A stretch of 64,000 nucleotides of DNA, from assembly GCA_002914805.1 (NCBI GenBank), contig JXTB01000090.1:1-64000 (forward strand), written 5' to 3'. This document shows positions 11,825-23,738 of this stretch, one piece after another. Each line of letters opens with the position of its first letter. Position 1 is the first letter of the stretch. This DNA comes from Parasponia andersonii (taxonomy: Eukaryota > Streptophyta > Magnoliopsida > Rosales > Cannabaceae). The translations under genes were made by a program, and so were the position numbers. The notes beneath the pieces are model-generated. The model searched no databases and was not told the origin of the DNA. It saw only the letters and a program-made list of their open reading frames with translations.

Positions 11825-14800
11825 CCTTCCCTACTCAAGTTCACGATGTCCACATTGCGCCATCAACTTTGAACCTCTCGATAAGATTTTTGAATTGTCA
11901 TAAGGCATTCTCATGCTCCCAACTAGCCTCGACCTTAGGCAAATTCTTCTATTTTACTAGGTGTTCTCTATAATTAGGCACATCACATTAGTAGATCAAG
12001 TGATCAGCCAGAATACACTCCACCTCTTTATTAAAAGATGTTACCACTATAGTAGGAGCTCTTTTAGACTCGCCCCTTGAAGGATCTTACTCATCTCCAT
12101 GGTAGGATTTTAGCATACTAATATGGAAGATAGGGAAAATCCTTAACTTGGCGGGAAGTTGAGACCTTACCCAAATGCTTGAGGACCCAAAATAGACCTT
12201 TATACTTACGCACCAACCTTTTATGCACATTCCTCAAGGTTTTGAAATATTGGGGCAGTAGTTTGACAAGAACTGAATTCCCCTTGTGGTACTCAACATG
12301 CTTCCTCTTTTTTTCGGCTCACTTTTTCATTATTTTAGAAGCTTTATTCAAGTAGGCCCTACCTAACTCCGCTTGCTTATGCCATGTCTTAGCAAACTTG
12401 AATGTCGCAGAACTCTTCCCACTGTAATTTGCTACTAAGGCATGTGAGTCATAGGTTGTTGACCCATGACTATCGCGAAAGGACTCTTGCTCATAGACTT
12501 ACTCTTTTAGAGGTTAAAAGATAATTGAGACATCAAATAATTTTGCCCAAACTTTTTAGTTGGCACACACAAAGTGCCTTAAGTATAGCTCCAACAAGGG
12601 TTCACCTTCTCTGTTTAGCCATTACTTTAGGGGTAAAAGCTAGTAGAAAAGTTCAAGTCTGAACCCATCAATTTAAATAATTCTATCTAAAACCTTCCAT
12701 TGAATCGGGGATCACGATCACTTACAATGTTTGACGGAACTCTCCAAAGCTTTATAATATACTTCATAAAGAGTCATGCGGTCTCATCGATGAGGCAATA
12801 AGATGAAGTAGGTATGAAAGTGGCATATTTGCTAAAGCGATCAGCGACCACTATAATACTGCCAAAGCCCTCCGACTTAGGCATGTTAATGATAAAATCT
12901 ATGGAAACACTCTCCCACGGTCTCTCAGGAATGGAGAGAGATTCTAATAATCTACTTAATGATTGTTGTTCCACCTTGTCTTGTTGGCACACAAGACAAG
13001 TTCACACATAGGCCTTGACATCATCCCTTAGTTGAGGCCAATAGTAGATAGATTTGATAAGAGCAAGAGTGCATTTTTGACCTAGGTGACCAGACTACAA
13101 AAAATTGTGACACTTTTTGATAAGCTTTTTTCTTAAGTTCCCCTACTTAGGCACATAGAGTCGATTATCTTTTGCATAGAGAAGTCTGTTGCACAACCAA
13201 AAGCTTATCGTCTTTCCTTCTTTCACTAGGAGCAGCAGGCTCTTTGTAGGGACGTCGTGTTCTAGCCCTTCTTTGAATTTTTTCCATCAAGGTGCTATCG
13301 AACCTGCTTAAGATAACTAGCTCCACCTTTCTACTCAGGGCATCCGCCACCACATTGGCCTTCCCAGACTTATATTCAAGCCTATAATCGATTCTGCTAA
13401 GAAGTCTTGCCACCGAGCTTGCTTAGGACTCAATTTTTTCTGAGTTTAAAAGTAGTTTGTGGCTATGTTATCGGTCGTGATCGTGAAGTGAATGCCCAAC
13501 AAGTAGTGTCATCATATCTTTAGACAATGGATGATGGCAATCATCTTTTTTTTTTTGCATCGTGAAGTGTCTCTCAGTGTATTGAGCTTACAGCTTTCAT
13601 AAGCAATGGAATGTCCTTCTTGCATTAGTACTCTGCCAATAGCAAAGTTAGAGGCGTCTGTGTGAAGCTCATATGCGTTAGAATGGTCAAGCAAGCTGAG
13701 AATCAGTTTTTTGTTTACCTTCTTATTCAAGTTTTTGAATGAAACTTGACACTCAGGTATCCACTCCCAAGACTTATTCTTCTTAAGTAGGTTAATAAGT
13801 GGTATTGCTCTTGCTGAGTACGACTTGATGAACTACCTATAGTGGTTCACAAGTCCGAGGAAAGATCTCAACTTTAGCACCTTAGTAGAAGGTTTTCACC
13901 CTTGGATGGCTTATATCTTGGCTTCATCTATTATAAGTTTCCCATCCTTTATCTTATGCCCTAGAAAGATCACTTCCGCTTAGGCGAAAAAGTACTTCTC
14001 CTTCTTGACAAATAGTTGATTCTCTCTTAAGACCTCGAACATCTTCTTTAAATGTTCTAAGTGCTCTTCTATGGTCTTCCTGTAGATGACTATATCATCA
14101 AGACAGACTACCACAAACCGATCGAGGTATAGATAGAATAGCTTATTCATGAGGGTGCAGAAAGTAGCAAGTGCATTGGTAAGACCAAATAGCATGACTA
14201 AAAAATCATAAACACCATGTCTTATCATGTATATAGTCTTGGGCTCATCTCCCACTACTATGCGCATTTGGTAGTACCCTGAATGTAGATCAAGCTTTGA
14301 GAAATAACTAGCGTTCCCAAGTTGATCAAACAAGTCTGCAATAAGTGAGATAGGGTACTTGTTCTTCACCATCACCTTGTTAAGAGCCCGGTAATCAATT
14401 CACATCCTTAGTGAGCCATCTTTATTTTTTTGGAACAACGTTGGGGCACCGAAAGGAGCTTTGAAGAGCCTAATGAAACCCATATCAAGCAACTTTTTTA
14501 GTTATTTCTGGAGTTCTGCTAACTCCGGGGACTTATTGAAGATGGCCTCGTGTTTGGCTCAAGATTGATTTCATGATCCATCTCTTTCCTAGATGGAAGT
14601 TTCTTGGGTAGGGTGTCAAGCACCACATCTTAGAATTCATCCAAAACAGCTTACACCTCCATAGGCAAGTCATCTTAAGGTTCCAACTCTTCTTTATTGT
14701 GCTCCTTTAGGATAGCCAAGTAACTCTCCTCCTTCTTTCTCAAGTCCTTCTTGAATTAAAGTGTAGAGAGTACTTTGTTTCTTGCTTTCGTGAACCACTC

Positions 14801-16486
14801 TGTTGGAATCACACAAGCATTTTCACCATCCATGATGTATATAGAGTTGGCAAAATGAGCAGGAAACACTCGCACTATATCAAAGAACTCTAAACCAAAC
14901 ACTACCGCAAAGTTGTCCATTGGCACTACTGATAGGTCAAGTTGGCTAACCCATACACCTAAGCTAGCCTTAACCCTATGAGCAACTCCATGGATAGGGC
15001 GTGCTGCTGAGTTTACTATCTTGAGAGAGTCTCCTCTATTAGACACCGCCGAGCCCAACCGCCTATCTTCCTTAACAAAGACGAAGTTGTGGGATGTACC
15101 TGTGACCAAAGCTTTAGTAGCCTTGCCATTGATTGTTGCATCCATAAAGAATAGGCCCTTAGCTTGTGACTTTGGAACAGATTACAAGACGTTAAGGAGT
15201 TGCAAGGAACTAACATGTGCACCATTATCCCTATCACCTCTTTCTTGGCTTGGCTCAGAGGCAATTAAGGCATTGAGAGCTTTCTTTTTAGGACACTCAC
15301 ATGCTCAATGTTGTCCATCATAAAGGAAGCACTTGATTCTTGGCTTGGAGAAATCACAATCTTCCTTCTCCTTACCCTTGTTCTTATGCTTGTAGAAGGA
15401 ACTATCTTTATTCCATTTTCCTCTATTTGTTTACTCTCCCCCACTCTTTGCGCCATCATCCTTCTTGTCCTTGGCCTTAGAAGGGTCCTTGTTAGTAGAA
15501 TAATCAACAAGGCTCTCGGCTACCACAATAGTATCAGCCAAGTCCTAGACACCACGACGCTTGAGCTTTAACTTAGCCTAATTCTAAAGACCATCCATGA
15601 ACAAGAACATGGCATTTTTATCTGAAGTGTCAGGGACTTCGACCAAGAGTATGGTAAACTTTTTCACATAGTCTTTAATACTACCAAATTATTTGAGGCG
15701 GTGACGACGACCTCTCACCTTTTCTTCGGTATTCTCGGGGAATAATTGTCTCTTATACTCTCTCTTGAAATCATCAAAAGTGGCTATGATGCATACCTCT
15801 CGTTGCATCTCTTCGTGTCTTTGCCTCCACCATAGCATAATGGTATCGATTAGATACAAGGTAATATTATGAATTTTATTGGCATCGTCCGTCACACCGG
15901 TAGCCTTGAAGTATTACCCAAGTCCTCATAGGAAGTTCTTAACTTCCCAAACATTTCAAGTACTATTGAAGGTTTTTGGTTTAGGCAACTCGACTTTTTT
16001 TGCCTTAATGGTTATGGTGGTAGTCATCCTCATGGCCAGTGCTCGCTTACACAAAGCAAGGTCATAACGTATCTCATCTACTCTAAGTAAAACATTAGTG
16101 AGTTCTCTTTCGAAGAGATCTTGTACCTTGGCAATCTCCGAATGAAGGGACTCGATCTCGTACCTTAAGCCAGTCTCTAGCCCACCAAGCGCATCTTTGA
16201 TACTGTTGTGGATCTCCATATCCTCGGTCTCTAAACCATCATAACGGCCATCTAGATCATCAACTCGCTCACCCAACATGCCTAAGTTGGACTTTAGTCG
16301 GGACACTCTAGCCTCCAAACTACTCACCACGTCTCTCGACTTGCCGCGGGTAATACCTTTTTTCCCTTCTTCATGCTCACATTCTGAAGCACCAACTTCA
16401 ACGAGGTCAGGAGTTACAACTATAATCTTCATATAGACAATGAAACCACCAAGATATAACGAGTAACTAAAGCTCTGATACCACGC

Positions 16487-17144
16487 TATCACGACCCTAG
16501 CCTTTAACTACACAATCATGCGACACTTAGTACAGTCCGTCGCACTAAGTCAGCCTATCAACACTCAAAAAAAGAACTTAGAGTTAGTTTTGAGATAAAA
16601 TGACAAAGGATAGGAGAGTTTGAGTGAATGAAAGCTTTGTCTTACTCTTAGAATACTTACAACTCTCACAAAATAGGACTTGTGTATAAATGAATCCAAG
16701 AGGTCCATTATATAAGCAAAACATACACTAACCAAGGGTTATGGTCATACCAAGTAACATGATCTTACAAAGGGTCTAGAATATTCTCAAATAAAATAGT
16801 AATATCTACAAAGATATTTACATAGAGAAATCTAAAATAAGCATAACCTAGATCTTTCTAGAATATTCACCCACTATCTTGGCTCTTCCAAGTCACTCTA
16901 GAAGCTTCTAGGACCGTCTCAACCCCTCTAGCATTATCAAGTCTTGTCTAGAGCTTTCTAGGACTTAGTAGTATCATCTAGAGTATTCTAGAATGGCCAA
17001 GACCTCTCTTAATCATTCTAGAAGTGTCCACCACTTTCTAGGGCCTTCTTCTATCCTGTGGGTGAGCAGTATATATATAGAGGATTTTAAAGCCATGAGC
17101 AGTAACATTTGGATTTTGAAGAGCCAAATAAGTAGGGCGTAATA
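16487..17144 (-). repeat. 5' LTR of the chromovirus
   Basis: 658 bp, the same length as the partner at 11167-11824. The Met-tRNA primer-binding site lies immediately inside it. Confidence 0.9.
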
Positions 17145-20100
17145 GTAAGCTCAAAATAGGTGAGTCCAACAAGGTCCAAAATACAGAAAGAAGCAATTAG
17201 TACCAAAATAGCATATGATCCCCTAGGTCTGCACACATGGCTTTCTGCTTATGAAGCAAAATTCAACCAAGCCTAAAAAGAAAAAATTGTCGAATTTTGC
17301 CCTAGTCTAAAAAGTGTACTTTACCCCTTTATGCACTTATGTAAACACATATTTTTCAGTATGACAAATTTCATTAGTTTGATAGCTCCTCCTACTCTAA
17401 AGTTAGAGAGAAAAATATGTGTGAGAAAGAACTAGAAACAAAGCTTGGAGCAATAAAAAAAAAGGCTATTTTTGTAGTTTAATCAAGATCAATATACACA
17501 CACCTCTATAGTTAAAAATTGTTACATAAAAAGAAGATTCCAATAATGAGAACTCATTATTGTAGATTCATTAAACATTTGTAAGAGATTTGAGAACAAG
17601 AAAGCCATACTCTGGAGTAATCGATTATTGTGGCAAGCCAGAAGATCTATTGGTTAAGAGCAAAGTATTTTTCCTATTCTTGGTAATTGATGTATAAAGA
17701 ATTAAACTAGATCTTGTGCGAAACGAAGATAATAAAAAATTGTTTTACTTAACTTTGCTACATACTCTTAAAATTTTTAAGTCTATATTCCCTATAGATC
17801 TAATTAAAGCAAGATCATAATAATCATTGAGGCCATCAACAAGGTGATCCAATCAAAGCAGGATTATGCGAGAAACAAAGGCTATTGACAAGATAACCTG
17901 ACTATAGTAGGGTCATGTGAAATGCCAAAATTATCAACAAGATGACTTTGCTAAAGAAGGAATCATGCGAAACGTCAATTCTCAAGGCTAGCATAAGATG
18001 ATTTGTTTCAAACCAACATCACTGATATTATACCCATCTTTTATCTTTGGACTAACATCTTTGACTTAATTACCAGAGATAGATTGTTTCTATTTATTTA
18101 TCATGGAATTTTCTTATCAATATATTATATCTCCTATATAGCCAATCTAATTGCAAAAAATTTCTTGGATAATTTTAAATAGTCACGAAGCTTATCAAAT
18201 TATGATTTACAAGGTCGAATTAATTATTTTTAAGATTCTCCTTGACATAATAAAGATCCAAGGATTTTACCAGATTTAATTAATTATTACTTTTAAGATT
18301 CTAATTGACTTTAAAAAAAAAAAGGGTTTCCAAATCTAGTCTTGAATTGATTTTAAATTAAGTAATCTCATTCTAACTTTTAACTCTAGGGACTAGAAGT
18401 ATCTTGAAACTCATTTTAGTTTTCCTTTTTCTCACTTTTATCCTGAGATATTATCTATATTTATATATATATATATATGGGCATCAACTCAATAAGTTTT
18501 TTTTTAACTTATTTCTAGGTACAGTTTTACCTCATTAAAATTCATTATGTATATCTTTTCAAAGTTTAAAAAAAAAAAAGATAGAAAGAGCATTAAATAA
18601 TGTGTATTTATTATTATTTTATTTCCAACTACTCATATTATGGTTATTGTTAGATAATATACAGTGGCTAAAAAAATATCTATAAATAGAGAAAAAAATA
18701 CCTACTAAATTATAATACTTGTATATGAAAATTTATTATTTATATTGAACTAATCTCTCAATTTTACAAGAGAAGGAAAAATTTTCCTCTTAATTTATTG
18801 ACATCATGGGCTCGTAATAGACACATTAAATTTGGGACTGATAAAACTTTTTCCCTTCAACAACACCACAAGATTCCATTGCAAAGGTGTACAACTACAA
18901 CATAAACTAGTTTCTTCATCAACCTTAGACTGAACAATATCCAAATGCAACTCTAAAATTTTGAGCTTGCATGTAGAGTACTCTTTACTCTTCTAGAGAT
19001 TTTTTCTACTAGATTTCACTCTAATAAGATTTTGAAGAAGCGATATTTGGATTAGGTTAATTCAATAAAAATATCTCGACATTACTATCTAGATCCCAGC
19101 TAGAGAATTTTTGCTATTTTAAGCTTGCTTGCAGTTTGTGCCAACTTTTATTTTGGATGGAAAAGATTCTATAATTTCCTACATATGGGTGCCAATTTAT
19201 TTGGATGTACCTATAAAATTGCGGTGCATTGTCCTTCCTAGTTGTTCATATAAAAGCAAAGATTTTTCTATCCACATCTGGCACTTCTAAGAATTTTAGA
19301 AAACACGGTTGGTATATTCTAGGGAGACCAAAATCAGACAAAGAAAAAGATATACAACATAAAGATGTTGGTCGAAAATTCTCTTTATAATAGACTAAAA
19401 TCTGAATAGTGAGTTCTAATGAGTGATAACATTCACTATAATTCCATTACCAAAAAAAGAAAAACATTCATTATAATTCAAGGGACTTGATGCATAGGGT
19501 GTTACTCAATTTTTGTGATTACTCACTAAACCTAAATTGGGATTAATAAAATTATATGACAAACATAACTTAAATTGATCAATTGTTAAAATGTGAGGTG
19601 TAAAAAAAAAATTCACAATGGCTAAAGGAGGCTTGTGACATCCAAAAGACGTGTTAATATTCCACTAAAAAATTGTAAGTCCCATGCCAAGTCATCAAGG
19701 AGTTTGTATCCAGTTACTATCGGCGCCAAATGTCAAGCAAGGAATAGGTAGAAACTTCATCAAATCAACTAAGTCCTTCCAAGTGTCAACATTTCACTTA
19801 TAGTCATATGGCAAATTGTTACGGGAACAAGAGACATCGCATGCATAATAAATAGGACATGTGTCCAAAAACCTAAGAAAAGGAATTAGAGTATGCCACC
19901 TTCTTAATAAGGTGCTAACAAATTGCTTCCCAGATGCTTTCTTTAAAGTCAGTTAACACCCTAGGATATGGCCCATAAATAAAGCCGGGAGTTTTGTAAT
20001 GATTTAGACAATTTTAACGTAACTTCTCTTTGATTTTCTCTTGCCCAACTCATCTCTCGCTTTTTGCTATATCAACTCTCTTTTTCTTTTTTGTCCAAAG

Positions 20101-20166
20101 TTACCCCCACGACCCTCATGTTCGTTCTCTGCTTTCCTCAGCATATCATCATTTGCATCATCTTCG
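17145..20166. other. Intergenic stretch with minisatellite and possible LTR-like DNA
   Basis: No supported gene. About 19620-20110 has an LTR-like look: an ATAAATAAAG box near 19976 followed by a pyrimidine-rich stretch. No paired terminus was found, so it is not called as an element. A short open frame at 20030-20236 begins with a hydrophobic segment but has no recognisable family. Confidence 0.3.
17805..17990. repeat. Degenerate minisatellite, unit about 49 bp
   Basis: Three to four diverged units share the pattern (G)GATCATG(C/T)GAAA, then a variable part, then ATCAACAAG(A/G)TGA and AAAG(C/A)A. A further partial unit (CTTGTGCGAAACGAAG) lies near 17710. Confidence 0.55.
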
Positions 20167-20334
20167 TATACTCTCGCGAGAGACTAAATCTTCTTCCCAT
20201 TATATTTGGGATGGCATTGGAGTGAGTTCAAGGTGAGTATGGCTCTCCCTTATACTCTCGCGAGAGACTAAATCTTCTTCCCATTATATTTGGGATGGCA
20301 TTGGAGTGAGTTCAAGGTGAGTATGGCTCTCCCT
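20167..20334. repeat. Perfect 84-bp tandem duplication
   Basis: Two identical 84-bp units (20167-20250 and 20251-20334), each beginning TATACTCTCGCGAGAGAC and ending GGCTCTCCCT. Each contains TTCAAGGTGAGT, which resembles a splice donor, and the palindrome CTCTCGCGAGAG. Confidence 0.95.
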
Positions 20335-20399
20335 GACTCGTATCCGCAGAGAAAAACTCTACGTGTATCCGTAGAAATGTCGATGTGGATTGGCTCACA

Positions 20400-20985
20400 T
20401 TTCAAAGAAAAAATATGGTATTGACCTGTACCGACCCAATCCATTATATAAAATAGGGATTTAACGGGATCTTAGTCATAGGCTCACAGGTCTGACCCAG
20501 CACGACCCACATTTTTATTAACCTATATTAGGCCTACATTTTAGTCTTTCTATATGTAATTTTAAATATATTTTTTAATTAAAATTTTAGAAAATATTAA
20601 TTAAATACTTTTATTTATATGCTTTTAATGTTATTTATTTGCTAATTTTTGTTTATTTTCAATTTATTCAAATTTTTTTTAAAAAAAATATGAATGAATT
20701 TTAGGCCCATATTTGACATTTTAAAATATAGAATAATAACAAAATTAGGCCCACATTATGGTCCATATAGATATAATCCACTTAAGTACGGCCCACTTAG
20801 ACCCGCATGAAATATGAATTAGTTCTATGGGTCGTGTCAAACCCTTTAATAAAAATATGGACTAAGTTAAGCCGACCCATATTTTAGGCGGATCTGGCCT
20901 AGGCACTTTACAAAACTTATATAAGTTTATCAAATGTGGGTTGGTCTGGGCTGGGCCGGCCCACTTTATATTTCTACGTATCTAC
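20400..20985. repeat. Dispersed noncoding repeat rich in GGCCCA/GACCCA words
   Basis: Begins with GACCGACCCA-like words and ends GGGCTGGGCCGGCCCAC, with further TAGGCCCA and GGCCCAC words inside. The pattern of related words in opposite orientation at the two ends suggests a nonautonomous element; no coding capacity. Confidence 0.35.
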
Positions 20986-21154
20986 CTCGTTTTCTTGTTT
21001 ACAAGGGTGGGGCGGATTTGAGTATTTCCTATACATGTAAGCTGGTACTTATTTTTTTAATTAAAAAAAATCTTTGAATTTTTTTAGAATAAAAAAAAAG
21101 ACTTTAAAGTAAAATAAATCCAATAAAATACTATACGCTAAACTTTGTAGTCTT

Positions 21155-21204
21155 CAATAATTAACATATAATAGTTGTATATTACATTATTTATTATATG
21201 CATT

Positions 21205-21243
<39 letters not shown>

Positions 21244-21433
21244 TATGTATAAAATTTTGCTTTTCTTTTCTTCTTTTATATATATTGCTAATCGGGGGAA
21301 TCACTGTATCAGTACCCGCGTCATACCCAAATTTGTGTTTTAAAAACTTTATTTTAAAAACTTTATTCATTCACAATCAATAATTAACATATAATAGTTG
21401 TATATTACATTATTTATTATATGCATTTGTATT

Positions 21434-21472
<39 letters not shown>

Positions 21473-21592
21473 TATGTATAAAATTTTGCTTTTCTTTTCT
21501 TCTTTTATATATATTGCTAATCGGGGGAATCACTGTATCAGTACCCGCGTCATACCCAAATTGGGTTTTAAAAACTTTATTCATTCGTAATC
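21155..21592. repeat. Tandem duplication of a 215-223 bp unit containing a TA microsatellite
   Basis: Copies at 21155-21377 and 21378-21592 are nearly identical and differ mainly in the length of the (TA)n run and an 11-20 bp indel near the end. Each contains GCTAATCGGGGGAATCACTG. Short frames over the TA runs are artefacts of the repeat. Confidence 0.9.
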
Positions 21593-23187
21593 TATTTGTT
21601 TGAATAATTGGATATTACTCGTTAGTCTTGGGCTTCCCAAGGATGGATGGCTGCAAGTAAACGGAGTGGCAGATAAAATTGTCATTCCTAAATCATATAA
21701 ATATATAAGTATATATCTAGTATTTAATTTTATTATTATTATAAGGTTTTTGAACACATTGAGTTACTTATCTTATTATTTTTCTAGTGTTCTAAATATT
21801 TGGGAGTAATAACTAATAATATATTGCGATAAAATAATCACTAATAATTTTTATATATTTTGTATTGTCAGATATCAAAATCTGTGTTCTTTGCAAAATA
21901 CATTTTTATCACAGTATATTTTAGAAAATGCACTCTTTTTTATAATTTTTGAGTGAATACACCTTATTAAATTTTAAGTTATTTTAAATATAAAATACCC
22001 CTAGCACTTTTCTTATCAAAAATCTACATTCTAGCTACAAAGAAAGTCAAGTTGCTAAACGCTTTCTCTATCGCCTCTAGACACTGATGTCTAGTACTCT
22101 TGATACCATGTCTAACTTATAACTTTCAAATGAGGATCCAAATCTAACTAGATAAGAAGAATCAAATTGCTAGACACGTTGTCCAACACCACTTGATATT
22201 CATGACTAGCGCTCCTAATATCATATCTAACACCACTTGATATTCATGTTTAGTACTCCTAACATTATATCTAATACTTTTGACTTAAGTCCTTTTGCAC
22301 TTATTTTTTTAAAAAAAAAAGAGGTGTAGTTACCTAAAAACTAGGATGTGTATTTTTTAATATGACTATAAAAATGGTGTATTTCACCTAAGTTCCCCCA
22401 ATGGAATGGTGTTTTCGACGAGTTAAATTTGCAAATATGCAACCAATTAAGGTTGTCCTATGCAAGCACTCTATATATTCGACCGATCATGTTACTCTAT
22501 ATTTTTGCAAGATTCACATGATGTATTATTTAAACCTTGTATTCGACTACATGCATGTTATTTTAATTCATGTCATTTATTTTTCAATATATGGTCTACC
22601 AGACCAAATAGTTGGTGAATATTGACCATCTAACATATAACGCTGAATTACCGTTCACAACTTTATTTATTTGTAATCAACCTTTGTTATGCAGTATTAA
22701 ACTTTCGCAAGAGAAACACCTCAAACATAGAGCTATGGTGATAATAACATAAATTACTCTTCCACTTTTCCTCTCTATATCTTTGTCTCTATTTTTCACC
22801 CTATTATTATTGCTCTATATTACTATTATTACAATGATTTCACAACAAGAGCTGACTTACAACACATAAAACCTTATTAGTGCAACATTCGTTTAATAAC
22901 GTGCAAGTTAACCAAAGAAGTAAATTATACAGATATTATATATATATATATATATATATATTATATGAATATGAGTAGGTATTTTTTTTTATCTATAGAT
23001 ATCAATTTGACCCAAAAATTTATCATGTATGTTTTTTTATATTAAAAATTATAAAAAAAAAACAAAATTAATAATACACATCTTTTAATATAAATTATTA
23101 TAACCGTTATCATATTACCATTAAATAATGATCTGACAGTTAAAAATAATAATACACATGAATAAAGAAAAATACTAGATTGGCCAC

Positions 23188-23239
<52 letters not shown>

Positions 23240-23309
23240 GCAATTAATATAGGTTAATTAACAATGCTCAGATAGTTCTGCACAGATGAAATACAAGAGT
23301 GTCTAAATA
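21593..23309. other. AT-rich intergenic stretch
   Basis: No supported gene. Contains (TA)n at 22938-22963 and the longest TA run in the window at 23193-23235. Near 22080-22270 the word group TAACACCACTTGATATTCATG and close variants recurs. Confidence 0.4.
23193..23235. repeat. (TA)n microsatellite, longest in window
   Basis: Uninterrupted TA dinucleotides over about 43 bp, just left of the CIF copy B segment. Shorter TA runs occur at about 737-767, 1031-1052, 1724-1746, 21206-21241 and 21438-21470. Confidence 0.95.
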
Positions 23310-23738
23310 TAATTAACTATGTTGTGATTATTCAGGTCATTTAATATAAAGCCCAATTACATACTATTCATGCTAAGATAACTAAAAATTAATTAAAAAC
23401 AAAGACCTTAACAAGGAAAACACCATTTATCTATCACATACATTATCATTATAACGTTTCAAAACTGTATACATATGCCATAATAAAAATTCATTATAAC
23501 ACACATACTTTACTAGTTTTTATTTCTTTTTCTTAAGGGTTGGAAATACTAATTAAAACATTGTGTTTTATATATAGTGGATAATAACTTCATTTATTTA
23601 AGTTCTACAATAACTCAAACTGACGATAGCAGCTGGATTGGGGTGGTGGGCTAGCTATACATATATATGATATATATATATATGTCATGTACTGTATATA
23701 TAAAAAGATGGTGATGAAGATTAAGATGAAGATGATGA

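Larger units (their letters stand above)
11167..17144 (-). mobile_element. Ty3/gypsy chromovirus, decayed full-length fossil
   Basis: Retrotransposon on the minus strand, about 5.98 kb, with an LTR at each end. Parts, in minus-strand order: 5' LTR; primer-binding site TGGTATCAGAGC (16483-16472), complementary to initiator Met-tRNA; gag-like region with coiled coil (about 16440-15260); protease-like region (about 15150-14950); reverse transcriptase (about 14500-13980); RNase H (about 13800-13300); integrase (about 13170-12300); chromodomain-like region (about 12100-11870); purine-rich tract before the 3' LTR. The order protease-RT-RNase H-integrase with a chromodomain identifies a chromovirus. 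The reading frame is broken in many places (roughly ten or more), so the copy is dead. LTR identity judged by eye is about 85%, implying an insertion several to perhaps twelve million years old at usual plant rates. No convincing target duplication was seen. Confidence 0.93.

Noticed and set aside
20030-20236. 68-aa frame with a signal-peptide-like start
   Set aside because: It runs into the 84-bp duplication, has no family resemblance, and lies in LTR-like DNA. Kept only as part of the finding on the duplication.
21198-21603. Two similar short frames starting MHLYIYIY / MHLYLYIYI
   Set aside because: They are translations of the TA microsatellite and its tandem duplicate.
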